NCBI GenBank assembly: GCA_030431255.1
Contig: JAUIJL010000005.1
Coordinates: forward strand, 403,313 to 467,312
Origin: Thermoanaerobaculia bacterium
Lineage (GTDB): Bacteria > Acidobacteriota > Thermoanaerobaculia > Multivoradales > J023
Reading direction: 5' to 3'
DNA: 64,000 bases
Of the stretch, positions 56,390-64,000 are shown in pieces (position 1 is the stretch's first letter; each line of letters begins with the position of its first letter). A model generated the notes under the pieces. It saw only the letters and a program-made list of their open reading frames with translations, was not told the DNA's origin and ran no database searches. Made by a program: the position numbers and the translations under genes.

Positions 56390-57438
56390 GCGCTCACCCG
56401 CACCACATCGCCATCGATCCGATAGGCCAAACCCGCACCGTCCAACACCACCGACAAGGCTTCTTCGATGGGATAGTGGCCAAATTCCCCGCTCACATCG
56501 AACGGCTCGCCATCGTCCTCCAAGAGCAGCAATGGGTCCACCTCCACCCGCCGGCCGGATTCTCTCTCGATCCACCGCAACACGGCTTCGAGGGTGGCGC
56601 CGTCGGTTTGGAAGGCGGGCGCCGCGCGGCGGGTCCAGGCCCACTCCGCGCCGTGGGTCGGCCAAGGCTCCACCTCGAGGGGGGCCGTCGTCACCACCAC
56701 CCGCTGCGCCCGTTCTAGCTCCACGGAATCGTCGGCTCGGCGGACCCGGACCCGGCCCTCGCGCACTCCCACGGACACGGCCCCGGAGGGCTCGTGGCGC
56801 ACGGCGTAGCGGGTCCCGATGTGCTCGGTCACCGTGTCGCCGGCTCGTACCCGCAGCGGTGCCGGCACCGCTTCAATGTAGATTGCCCCGCGCACCAGCT
56901 CCACCTCTTCGGCGGTGCTGACCAAGAGCTCCGTGCCGGCGTCGAGCCGCAATCGATGGCCGGAGCTCAGCTCGAGCGTCAGCCACCGGGGTGGATCGGC
57001 GGAGGCTCGCAAGACCCGACCTCTTTGCACCACCGGATCGAGGAACGTTGGGTCGAGGAACGTTGGGTCGAGGAACGTTGGGTCGAGAAACGCCGGATCG
57101 TGACCCGTTCGAGCGACGTCCAGAGGACCGTCCACTCCGGCCTGCGCGATCACTCGGCCGACCACCGGGCCCGAGGGCGCCGGTGTCCAGGATCCGGAGC
57201 GCCAAAGCACGAAGACCGCGATCGCCATCAACAATCCCGCCGCGGCCGCCAGGGCCACCGAGCGCCGACGACGGGTTTCGCGACGCTCCTGTTGCGCTTG
57301 CCAAACGGCCAGCGCCGGCGCGGCCAGCGACTCCAAATCCAACGGCGGCTGATCCAAAGCCGGAGCGGCAGGTCGCGGACCGGCTTCGCGCAGCAGCTCT
57401 GCCAGCGAATCGTTGTTCAGCTCATCGTCAGAGCTCAT
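56380..57438 (-). CDS. FecR-like anti-sigma protein with C-terminal STN domain
   Basis: A 352-aa inner-membrane regulator. The cytoplasmic N-terminus (about 1-60) would hold the ECF sigma factor; one transmembrane helix (SVALAAAAGLLMAIAVFVLW) spans about 64-83. The periplasmic FecR domain follows (about 135-255: GHRLRLDAGTELLVSTAEEVELVRGAIYIEAVP ... GTRYAVRHEPSGAVSVGVREGRVRV). The end (about 272-352, LEAVLRWIERESGRRVEVD ... YPIEEALSVVLDGAGLAYRIDGDVVRV) is an STN domain, like that on the receptor. FLDPT repeats at about 114-133 come from a 15-bp tandem repeat. It overlaps the sigma gene by 11 bp. Confidence 0.88.
   Translation of the reverse strand: MSSDDELNNDSLAELLREAGPRPAAPALDQPPLDLESLAAPALAVWQAQQERRETRRRRSVALAAAAGLLMAIAVFVLWRSGSWTPAPSGPVVGRVIAQAGVDGPLDVARTGHDPAFLDPTFLDPTFLDPTFLDPVVQRGRVLRASADPPRWLTLELSSGHRLRLDAGTELLVSTAEEVELVRGAIYIEAVPAPLRVRAGDTVTEHIGTRYAVRHEPSGAVSVGVREGRVRVRRADDSVELERAQRVVVTTAPLEVEPWPTHGAEWAWTRRAAPAFQTDGATLEAVLRWIERESGRRVEVDPLLLLEDDGEPFDVSGEFGHYPIEEALSVVLDGAGLAYRIDGDVVRVSAAP
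57040..57099. repeat. 15-bp in-frame tandem repeat in fecR
   Basis: GAGGAACGTTGGGTC occurs exactly at 57040, 57055 and 57070 and, diverged, at 57085. It encodes FLDPT units in the linker between the membrane helix and the FecR domain. Confidence 0.9.
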
Positions 57439-58090
57439 GGGCTCTCTCCCCTTCCCTCGCGGCAGGTCCCACAGCGACAGGTCCCACAGCGACAGGTCCC
57501 ACAGCAGCAGGTTCCATGGCGGCGGAGAACAGCTTGCGAAACGCCGCGCGGGCGCGGGTCAAGGCGGATTCCGCGGCTTTTGGGCTGACCTCGAGACGCC
57601 CTGCGATTTCTTTCACGCTCAAATCCTGCAAATACTTCCACTCCAAAATATCACCGTAGGGCGGAGGCAAAAGGTCGAGGGTGCCGTGCACCGTCGCTCG
57701 CCGGTGGTCGGACTCCAACCGCTGCCAAGGCGAGTCCTCAGCGGATTCTATGTCGTCCAGCACCACGCTCGAATCCACCTCCGTCTGACGACGGACCTTC
57801 CAACGGCGCCAATACGTGCCGATTTGGAAACGACAAATGCCCAGCAGCCAAGCCCCGAGCGGCCCGTCGCCCCGAAACGAGTCGAGACGCTCCACCGCCG
57901 CCGCCAACGTGGATTGCACGATGTCGGGCACGACCTCGTCGTGTCCGGCCAGGTGGTTTTGGGCATAGCGCACCAGCACCGGTGTGTAATGGGCGACAAA
58001 CCGGTCGAAGGCAGCGCGATCCCCGCGGGCCATTCCCCGCAGCAAACCACGCTCCCACAAGCTCTCGTCGATCGACGACTCCCCTCTCAT
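57428..58090 (-). CDS. ECF-type RNA polymerase sigma factor
   Basis: 220 aa from the ATG at 58090. Region 2 reads DRFVAHYTPVLVRYAQNHLAGHDEVVPDIVQSTLAAAVERLDSFRGDGPLGAWLLGICRFQIGTYWRR. Region 4 reads LDLLPPPYGDILEWKYLQDLSVKEIAGRLEVSPKAAESALTRARAAFRKLF. The C-terminal tail after region 4 carries AVGPV repeats from a 15-bp tandem repeat and varies from the usual ECF end. It is the first gene of the pair with the FecR-like protein, which should keep it inactive until the receptor signals. Confidence 0.92.
   Translation of the reverse strand: MRGESSIDESLWERGLLRGMARGDRAAFDRFVAHYTPVLVRYAQNHLAGHDEVVPDIVQSTLAAAVERLDSFRGDGPLGAWLLGICRFQIGTYWRRWKVRRQTEVDSSVVLDDIESAEDSPWQRLESDHRRATVHGTLDLLPPPYGDILEWKYLQDLSVKEIAGRLEVSPKAAESALTRARAAFRKLFSAAMEPAAVGPVAVGPVAVGPAAREGERAHEL
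57463..57522. repeat. 15-bp in-frame tandem repeat in the sigma factor tail
   Basis: CAGGTCCCACAGCGA starts at 57463, 57478 and 57493, with a diverged fourth copy at 57508. It encodes AVGPV units after region 4 of the sigma factor. Confidence 0.9.
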
Positions 58091-58406
58091 CACCTCTCTT
58101 GTCGCGCCGAAGGACGGGATCCTTCGCGCTGCGATGAAAAAAACTCAAATCGCTTCGAAGGATCCGGCTCGACGACGCGACAAGGGGCCCGAAGCAGGGA
58201 GCCGAGCTCCCGATGCTTTCGTGAAACCCACTCTTTTCTAGGAGCCTTTAGATGCGTTGTTTTTTTTTCTTGCCCCCAACCATCGATTCAACCGCCCTTC
58301 ACTGAGATCCTGTCTTTGTCGCCGCTCGAGCCCGACCACCGATCCGTCTTCGGGCACCGGCCTGGGGTCTTCCCCGGCCTTCCTGCCCTGGGTCGCAGGG
58401 CTCCGG

Positions 58407-59888
58407 ATGCCGCTGGCGTGGATGCTCTCGTTCGCGCTCCCATGGACCCTGGCCGCGCTGTCCACTCTAAACCCAACCCTGTTGCGAGCGCTCGAAGAAA
58501 TTCCCCTGGCCACCTCCACCCTCAGTCAATCCACCGACAGCTCGGGACAAGTCGTCGTGGCTTTGCCGGGGGGCGGATTTGCCGCGGTCTGGGTCGCCGG
58601 TAGCTTCGGCGACTCCTTCCTCCAAATGCAATGGCTCGACGCCGACGGCGAGGTGATGTTCGAGGCCGACGGCAAGACCCTGGCCGAAGGGGTGGAAAGC
58701 GCCACCTTGGTCGCCAATCCGTCCGGGGGTGTTTTCGTCGCCTTCGGTGGCTCCTTCGCCCAGCCCGACGGCATCACCATCCAATCCTTCGATGCCGACG
58801 GCGATCCCCAATGGCCGGGGGAGGGGGTCTCGGCCACCAATCTGGAGGGATTGCAGAGCTCGTCGTTCCTCGTGCCCGACACCAGCGGCGGCGTATTCAC
58901 CTGCTTTTCCCTATCGTTCACCGAGGAAATTCGCTGCCAACATCTCGACGCCAAAGGAAACCGCCTCTGGCCGGCCGAAGGCATCGCTCCGAGCACGTCT
59001 CCCGGTGCCCACGCGCGTCCCCGGGGCATCGCCGACCCGGCGGGCGGTCTGATGGTGTTCTGGCGCAACCAAAGAGACCCGAACGACGGTCAAACCGACA
59101 CCATGTTGATGGAAGGCCAACGCCTGAGCAGCGCCGGCGCCCGGCTCTGGGGTGACGACGGTGTGGTGGTGCGGGATACCTTCTTGCCCGAGGGCTCTTC
59201 GTTCTACCACCCCGACTTTTTCGACGTGCACGAGGACGGAGCCGGAGGCGCGGTGCTGACCTTCGAGGCTCAAAGGAACGCGGTGTCCAACGCCGGCATT
59301 ATCGCCCAGCGGGTGGCTGCCGACGGCTCGTTGCTTTGGGGCGACGGCACCGTGGTGGTGGACGACGCGGCATCGACCCAACACCGCGCCGCGATCCAGC
59401 CCCACGACGGCGGCATCGTGGTGATCTCGTCGGAAGATGTCGGCAAGGTGACCACCCGCCTGAGGATGTTCCGGCTCGACGCCGAGGGCGAGCACCTCTG
59501 GCCCACCGAGGGCGTGCTGCTCTCCGATCCCCTTTCCACCGGCCACAACTTCCATCCCGAGGGCTCCTTCGACAAAGGAATTCTGCGGGTCGCTTGGACG
59601 TTTCAGCTGGCGGACAGCCCGTTCGAGATGGACATCTCCTTGGCTCGCTTCCGCCCGGACGGCACCCGCCTCGACACCCAGCTGGTGACCGACGCGCCGA
59701 TCGTGCAAACCTGTAGCGCCGTGACCTACTCCGAGGAGACGGATACCTTCCTCATCCTGTGGGACGACCTGCGCAGCAACAACTTCGAAAACAGCGACAT
59801 CTACGCCGCCAAAGCCGAGGCCGCATACATCTCCGCCGATGGCTTCGAGCTGGGCGACACCTCGGCCTGGTCCTGGGTCGTGCCCTAA
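58407..59888 (+). CDS. Exported repeat protein with ADGFELGD tail
   Basis: About 493 aa from ATG 58407, which leads into a signal peptide (WMLSFALPWTLAALS); the open frame extends further upstream but is Ser/Pro-rich. Repeats of about 60 aa share the motif Q-x-(L/F)DAxGxxLWPxEG (LQMQWLDADGEVMF, IQSFDADGDPQWPGEG, CQHLDAKGNRLWPAEG, FRLDAEGEHLWPTEG), probably propeller blades. The final residues are ISADGFELGDTSAWSWVVP, matching the tail of the beta-helix protein at 21721-23064 although the bodies are unrelated. It is divergent from the ECF sigma gene. The function is unknown. Confidence 0.72.
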   Translation: MPLAWMLSFALPWTLAALSTLNPTLLRALEEIPLATSTLSQSTDSSGQVVVALPGGGFAAVWVAGSFGDSFLQMQWLDADGEVMFEADGKTLAEGVESATLVANPSGGVFVAFGGSFAQPDGITIQSFDADGDPQWPGEGVSATNLEGLQSSSFLVPDTSGGVFTCFSLSFTEEIRCQHLDAKGNRLWPAEGIAPSTSPGAHARPRGIADPAGGLMVFWRNQRDPNDGQTDTMLMEGQRLSSAGARLWGDDGVVVRDTFLPEGSSFYHPDFFDVHEDGAGGAVLTFEAQRNAVSNAGIIAQRVAADGSLLWGDGTVVVDDAASTQHRAAIQPHDGGIVVISSEDVGKVTTRLRMFRLDAEGEHLWPTEGVLLSDPLSTGHNFHPEGSFDKGILRVAWTFQLADSPFEMDISLARFRPDGTRLDTQLVTDAPIVQTCSAVTYSEETDTFLILWDDLRSNNFENSDIYAAKAEAAYISADGFELGDTSAWSWVVP

Positions 59889-59912
59889 CAGCCTACGGCA
59901 AACCTCAAATAC

Positions 59913-59943
59913 CGAGGCTGGTCGCGAGCAATGGCCAGCCTCG
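59913..59943. repeat. Hairpin A of a repeated downstream family
   Basis: CGAGGCTGG and CCAGCCTCG are perfect arms with a 13-base spacer, 24 bases after the stop of the ADGFELGD gene. The preceding AACCTCAAATACCGAGG matches the context of the hairpin at 62586. Confidence 0.6.
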
Positions 59944-60199
59944 ATCCGACCTACGCGGTAGGGTCGGATTCGCTCCTCACGCTCCTGCCCTTTCTGGCAG
60001 GTCCAGACAGATTGAAAAGGTCAGGGCCAGACAGACTAAAAGGGTATTGGGGAGAAATCGCAAGATTGACATGGTTAATGAGAGGCCCCGCTGGATCCAC
60101 CCTACCGGGCGATCCGGCCGAGCTTCCGCCGGTAGGCGACCCTATCGGCGCCCTTTTAAAGGGTCATCGACGCTTTCGAAATATTAAAGGAGGCAAACC
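59944..60199. other. Leader region of the 790-aa gene
   Basis: It contains an 18-bp imperfect direct repeat (CCAGACAGATTGAAAAGG at 60003-60020 and CCAGACAGACTAAAAGGG at 60027-60044), an 8-bp inverted repeat (CCTACCGG 60101-60108 / CCGGTAGG 60129-60136) and CCCTTTTAAAGGG at 60151-60163. A TTGACA at 60066 lacks a matching -10 box. Regulation at this leader is likely but unspecified. Confidence 0.45.
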
Positions 60200-62572
60200 A
60201 TGGCAAAAACTAAAACTCAGAAAAAGTCAGAGCAAACTCTCCAGGTACGGGTGCTCCTAGAGCAGCCTCCCAACGATATGTCTTGGGATCGGCTTGCGAC
60301 CTATCTCCATACGCGTTCCGGAAGATTGCTCGCCAAAGCGCAGCTGGTCGCTGCCGAGGGTGAAGGCTGGGACGAGGGCGTCGCCAGTTTCGTTCTTCCG
60401 AAAACCCCGCCGAAAACGCTGATCGTCAAGGTGGGACCGAATGCCGAAAACCGCCGCGAGCTGGCCGGCAAGGAGCTGACTGCTCAACGCGTGCTGGTGA
60501 CCCCCAAAGATGTCCTCCACACCGAGGTGAGGATTCATCCCGAGCTTTGGAAGAAGTGGTTGGTACGGCCCTATGTGGTCACCGGAACGGTAAAGAAATG
60601 GCAAGACGACCGAATGATGGCGGTGTGTCACGGCGAGGTGGATATCTTTGATGTCAACGTCCGGTGTTTGCTGCGCCTTCCCGATTCGGTGGTCGAAGAC
60701 ATCCGCCATAGCTTCTTGGATTTGGTGATAGATCCCCTGCCGGTCGACGGTCCGCGGCTCAAATCATCGTATAGGGCCGACTTGAGCTTCGTCCGTAAGA
60801 ACGACTACGAGGTTGGTGGAATGGGCGCGCTCGTCACCGGCTTCATGAGCCAGGTCGCCAACAGAATCGTTTGGTGTGGGACTCCACCACGACCTTTGCC
60901 TCGAAAATGGTTGAATCCCCGCTATCTGCGAGCCCAGCTCCAAGTGTTCGCTCCGGACTTGGCCCCACGGGTCGATGCCGTCGACACTGCGGCTGGAAGA
61001 GTCGAGGCATTGATGGACCAAATGGGCTCGCTCGACCGCCAAGCTTGGCTCGCCGGCGACGCCACGGAAGGGGTTAAGGTCTCGCAGCTCGTGCATACGA
61101 CCACCGAGCAATTCCGACACCTCCTGGTGGAACGTTTTGAGCCTTTCCGCTTCTGGCTCTGCGGCTGTCCTTGGATCTACTGGCGCTGGTGGCCCTATTG
61201 CTACCCCTATGGTCTGCAGCATCTGGGCACGGCAAAGCTCGAGGCTGAGGGTCAGTTCCAAAAAACGGTCTGGTTACCGATCTTCCGGCGTGACACTCCC
61301 GACCTTTGGTTCTCGGTGAGGCAAAGGATCAGCGGTGTCGAACGCACCATCTACGGTCGCCATCCGGTGCTCTGTCACACCTTTTGGAATCACCCCAACG
61401 GTGAGCCCGTGCACCTCCGAGTCACAGACCCCGAGGCAGCAGCCTGTAAAGGACCAACCCCAGATCATGACGCCTACGTGATGCCCCTAGGCATCGGCAA
61501 CGACGGCTGGGATGAAATCGACTATCCGCAGCTTACGAATGAGGTAGACCGAACCCAATACGAGCTCCATGGAGGCCTCTATAATGGCTCGGACCCATAT
61601 GGCACCCGCTTGGATTTGCAGATGCAATTCCACGATGAGCTGCGACAGCGCGGTATTCGCTACTATCGGTGGTCCTACCATCTGGAAGGAACCCAACCCG
61701 AATCCTGGACATCGATCTCGGCTCCTGTCACCCATCGTTACTTGGACGAAATCGACGACGAATACTACTTGGTCAACGAGCAACTCGGTCCGAAAACGGT
61801 AGGCACCGAGCACGATCTCTTCGAAGTCCCGGACCCGGACAAAGACTGGGTGGCGATAAATCGGAACGACCGAGTTGCCGCCATTTGGCATACTGCCCTC
61901 TGGGACGCCCGCCTCGGCCGCTACGTGCCTCAAGTGCCCAACGGTCGTTACATGCTGCGGCTCCAGATGTTCGACGAGCAAGGATCTGTGGTTAGGCCCT
62001 CAGACTCGACCTTCCGCTATCTCCTACCGTCTGGCCCTGCGGACGGGGGCCCTCTGCCCGTGGATTCGGACCTCAGCGTGCTCGCGGACGGTAGCGTGAT
62101 CTTCCGGCTCTTCGTGGACAACCGGGACACCACCGCGAACATCAAATCCGTCGGCCTCGGCGGGGCAGCTACCCAGGAATGTCAATTCATGGAATATGCG
62201 GATCGAGAGCACGACGAGGTCACAGTGACCTTCGAGGCCGATCACCATCCCGGCCCGCCGAGGGATTTCGTCCATAGCTACGGGCTGTCGATTCGCCGAG
62301 GAGTGTCCGGCATCGGCGTCGGCTCGGCCAACCAAACCTTTGCCGCTCCCGGCGAGTCGAAGACGCCTCCCTACGACCCACCGGGAGAGATCGCCAAGAC
62401 CTTCAAGGTCGACGACCTGCTCCGGGCAACCGGCGGCAAGGGACCATTCAACCGATGCAGCTTCGCGGTGCATCTGCACACCTACCCCCGAGCCCGTGAC
62501 GGCTACGGACGGATTCGAGCCTACGAATCGAGCGATACCAGCACTTTCGCGCTCGTGGAAGGCGAGTCCTAA
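60200..62572 (+). CDS. Large cytoplasmic-type protein of unknown function
   Basis: A 790-aa protein I do not recognise, with a perfect GGAGG ribosome-binding site. The Lys-rich start MAKTKTQKKSEQ shows no signal peptide. A striking segment at about 314-337 packs aromatics and cysteines (FWLCGCPWIYWRWWPYCYPYG). The middle and C-terminal parts look beta-rich (FQKTVWLPIFRRDTPDLWFSVRQRI; PNGRYMLRLQMFDEQG; SVIFRLFVDNRD), with a late segment like a carbohydrate- or protein-binding sandwich. It sits alone between two hairpins of the same family, with repeats in its leader, so it may be a recently gained unit. Confidence 0.65.
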   Translation: MAKTKTQKKSEQTLQVRVLLEQPPNDMSWDRLATYLHTRSGRLLAKAQLVAAEGEGWDEGVASFVLPKTPPKTLIVKVGPNAENRRELAGKELTAQRVLVTPKDVLHTEVRIHPELWKKWLVRPYVVTGTVKKWQDDRMMAVCHGEVDIFDVNVRCLLRLPDSVVEDIRHSFLDLVIDPLPVDGPRLKSSYRADLSFVRKNDYEVGGMGALVTGFMSQVANRIVWCGTPPRPLPRKWLNPRYLRAQLQVFAPDLAPRVDAVDTAAGRVEALMDQMGSLDRQAWLAGDATEGVKVSQLVHTTTEQFRHLLVERFEPFRFWLCGCPWIYWRWWPYCYPYGLQHLGTAKLEAEGQFQKTVWLPIFRRDTPDLWFSVRQRISGVERTIYGRHPVLCHTFWNHPNGEPVHLRVTDPEAAACKGPTPDHDAYVMPLGIGNDGWDEIDYPQLTNEVDRTQYELHGGLYNGSDPYGTRLDLQMQFHDELRQRGIRYYRWSYHLEGTQPESWTSISAPVTHRYLDEIDDEYYLVNEQLGPKTVGTEHDLFEVPDPDKDWVAINRNDRVAAIWHTALWDARLGRYVPQVPNGRYMLRLQMFDEQGSVVRPSDSTFRYLLPSGPADGGPLPVDSDLSVLADGSVIFRLFVDNRDTTANIKSVGLGGAATQECQFMEYADREHDEVTVTFEADHHPGPPRDFVHSYGLSIRRGVSGIGVGSANQTFAAPGESKTPPYDPPGEIAKTFKVDDLLRATGGKGPFNRCSFAVHLHTYPRARDGYGRIRAYESSDTSTFALVEGES

Positions 62573-62585
62573 CTAACCTCAAACA

Positions 62586-62617
62586 CCGAGGCCGGTCGCA
62601 ATCACGACCGGCCTCGG
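62586..62617. terminator. Hairpin B of the repeated downstream family
   Basis: CCGAGGCCGGTCG-CAATCA-CGACCGGCCTCGG is a perfect 13-bp stem just after the 790-aa gene. It has no T-tract, but its position and likeness to the hairpin at 63564 suggest a transcript-end role. Confidence 0.7.
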
Positions 62618-62738
62618 ATCACATCCCAGTCCCTCGCGCTTCTTTGAACGGTGGCCCTGGACAAGAAAAGCCGGCACATTCATCGTCCGTTTCGCGCCCT
62701 ACAGGCCGAACCATTCAGCAATCCCCAGGAGACGGACA

Positions 62739-63557
62739 TTGAAAACAAATAATTCACGGATCACGGGCCTCGTCGTTAAGGCGAGCTTCCTATTGTGTTT
62801 TGCCCTGCCGCTTGCGGCTGCCGAAGACTCTGAATATCTCGAATTCTTTCAACGTTACGACGCTCTCTACCAGAGCTTTGATCCAGAGGTGATCGACCTC
62901 TACTCCGACCAAGTCGTGGTTTCGGCCGTCCAAATCTTACCCGATGGTGGACAGCGCACCCTTCAGCTCAAAGGCGAGCAGTGGAAAGAGATGCTTCGAG
63001 ACTCCCTGGGTTTGGCGAAGAAACGTGGAGATCGAAGCGAATACACCAACATCGCCGTCGAGCACTTGGAGGACGGCGCGCGGATCACCGCCGACCGCTA
63101 CTCCACGGTGAAGTGCTTCCAAGACGACGGCTTTCATCTACGGGTCAGAAAAGAAGCGGACGGTCAGCTTCGAATCGTTGAGGCGGCCATGCAGTCGCCC
63201 ATGCAAACCAGATGCGAGGGATCCGAGAACGACGTAGAGCTGGTGCTGCAGGGGGCGGTCGATATGCTGAGCAAACAGCTGCCGATCATGGTGGATCAGG
63301 ACACCCAATTGAAAAGAGTCTCGTCCGACGGCAAGGTGCTGACCCTGCACTACGTTTTGGTCAACATCACAGTGGAAGAGCTGGACCTAGAAGCCTATGC
63401 CGAAGCCATGCGCCCAGCCCTCTTGCAGAATTCCTGCACCGTACCCAGCTTTAAGGGATTGATCGACCAAGGGGGTCGGCTCGCCTACTCCTACCGGGAC
63501 CGAGACGGGCGGGAGATCTACAACCTGCAGCTCGGCGCCGAGGATTGCTCAGGTTAG
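62739..63557 (+). CDS. Exported protein of unknown function, TTG start
   Basis: 272 aa starting at TTG 62739 with AGGAG seven bases upstream; no ATG gives a full signal peptide. The signal sequence is GLVVKASFLLCFALPLAAA. Residues about 30-150 (YLEFFQRYDALYQSFDPEVIDLYSDQVVVSA ... VKCFQDDGFHLRVRKEADGQLRIVEAAM) resemble an SnoaL/NTF2-like fold. The second half (LKRVSSDGKVLTLHYVLVNI ... NSCTVPSFKGLIDQGGRLAYSYRDRDG) recalls small periplasmic domains with one conserved Cys near the end. No function can be assigned. Confidence 0.7.
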   Translation: MKTNNSRITGLVVKASFLLCFALPLAAAEDSEYLEFFQRYDALYQSFDPEVIDLYSDQVVVSAVQILPDGGQRTLQLKGEQWKEMLRDSLGLAKKRGDRSEYTNIAVEHLEDGARITADRYSTVKCFQDDGFHLRVRKEADGQLRIVEAAMQSPMQTRCEGSENDVELVLQGAVDMLSKQLPIMVDQDTQLKRVSSDGKVLTLHYVLVNITVEELDLEAYAEAMRPALLQNSCTVPSFKGLIDQGGRLAYSYRDRDGREIYNLQLGAEDCSG

Positions 63558-63563
63558 GAAAAA

Positions 63564-63594
63564 AGAGGCCGGTCGTGAATGACGACCGGCCTCT
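63564..63594 (-). terminator. Hairpin C of the family, terminator for the edge gene
   Basis: AGAGGCCGGTCGT-GAATG-ACGACCGGCCTCT is a perfect 13-bp stem. On the minus strand it is followed by TTTTTT, so it ends the minus-strand gene at 63627; it also closes the plus-strand gene that converges on it. Confidence 0.85.
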
Positions 63595-63626
63595 AAATTT
63601 CCATCAACTGATTGCAATGTCTCGTA

Positions 63627-64000
63627 TCAACCTCCACCCGGGGAAGGAGTTCCCGTGGGCGTCGGCGTGGGTGCTGCGGGTGGGGTGGGAGCCGGTACGG
63701 GTGCCGGTCCCGGCGGTGGGGGTGCCGCCGTCGGTCCTTGGAACCAGCCCATGGTGTCGTTGATAGCACCGCGGATTTCCGAGTTGGTGAAATACCCGAC
63801 GGTCATGGCGAAGAGCTGCCCGGCCGCCACGCTGGGATCACCCAGCGGAGATCCCGGAATCATCGACATTGCTCCACCGGTTTCCTTGGTGATCGTGATG
63901 GCGGTCGACGCACCTCCGGTCGGCGCGTAGAGAGCCGTCGCCAAAGCGTCGGTGCCTTTGTCGAAACCGATCTCACCCACCAAGGCCAACGATTCCAAAT
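63627..64000 (-). CDS. Partial unknown protein with Pro-rich tail (runs off the window)
   Basis: The C-terminal 124 or so residues of a gene that continues beyond the window edge. It reads ESLALVGEIGFDKGTDALATALYAPTGGASTAITITKETGG, then FTNSEIRGAINDTMGWFQ, and ends in a low-complexity tail of Pro/Ala/Thr/Gly (PPPPGPAPVPAPTPPAAPTPTPTG). The family is not recognised. Its terminator is the hairpin at 63564-63594. Confidence 0.6.
   Translation of the reverse strand, partial: LESLALVGEIGFDKGTDALATALYAPTGGASTAITITKETGGAMSMIPGSPLGDPSVAAGQLFAMTVGYFTNSEIRGAINDTMGWFQGPTAAPPPPGPAPVPAPTPPAAPTPTPTGTPSPGGG

Noticed and set aside
60066-60071. Perfect TTGACA as a sigma-70 promoter for the 790-aa gene
   Set aside because: No acceptable -10 box at 16-18 bases downstream.

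Overview
The window looks like a chromosomal segment of a GC-rich Gram-negative bacterium, most likely an Acidobacteriota member (Thermoanaerobaculia-like; this is inference). Pointers are a GWxTD plus VWFA secreted protein at position 1, large Ser/Thr kinases fused to TPR or AAA-TPR modules, a decayed MacB/ADOP-type permease, two TonB-dependent receptors, a TonB protein, and many large exported proteins of unknown role. No rRNA, tRNA, CRISPR array, phage or intact insertion sequence was seen.

Layout. 1-8 kb: VWFA protein, an unknown protein and a 1246-aa kinase-ATPase-TPR protein. 7.9-8.7 kb: a gene-free stretch with several strong palindromes. 8.7-12.7 kb: TonB protein with a clear terminator, a small redox operon (DUF899 protein, CPLC-type membrane protein, cytochrome c) and an ArsR/AHSA1 pair whose operator covers the arsR start codon. 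12.9-23 kb: a 1860-aa secreted mosaic protein, a TonB-dependent receptor and a secreted beta-helix protein. 23.2-28.8 kb: a TetR regulator and an MMPL exporter / LolA-like / outer-membrane-protein cassette, linked by three copies of one 16-bp operator-like box. 28.8-30.1 kb: mostly non-coding, with a permease remnant. 30.2-37.7 kb: an FHA-AAA+ regulator with an altered GAFTGA loop, then a Ser/Thr kinase flanked by two paralogous secreted proteins. 37.9-43.3 kb: an amine-oxidase-like flavoprotein, a GAF-PP2C phosphatase and an 852-aa exported protein. 43.4-45.2 kb: a Pseudomonas-type lipase with its dedicated foldase. 45.5-48.4 kb: a FIST sensor overlapping a hybrid histidine kinase. 48.7-53.7 kb: a DUF413-like protein, a propeller-like exported protein, a nucleotidyltransferase, a six-cysteine exported peptide, and an SDR/HxlR pair. 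53.7-58.1 kb: an ECF sigma, FecR-STN, STN-TonB-receptor signalling cassette. 58.4-64 kb: unknown proteins, three of them followed by related hairpins.

How the genes work together. Regulator-target pairs can be read directly: ArsR with AHSA1, TetR with MMPL cassette, HxlR with SDR, FIST with histidine kinase, sigma/FecR with TonB receptor, and lipase with foldase. Two patterns cross gene boundaries. One is 15-bp (in one case 13-bp) tandem repeats near gene ends, often in frame and encoding five-residue repeats. The other is short conserved C-terminal tails on exported proteins. All calls are by eye from sequence; no database search was run.
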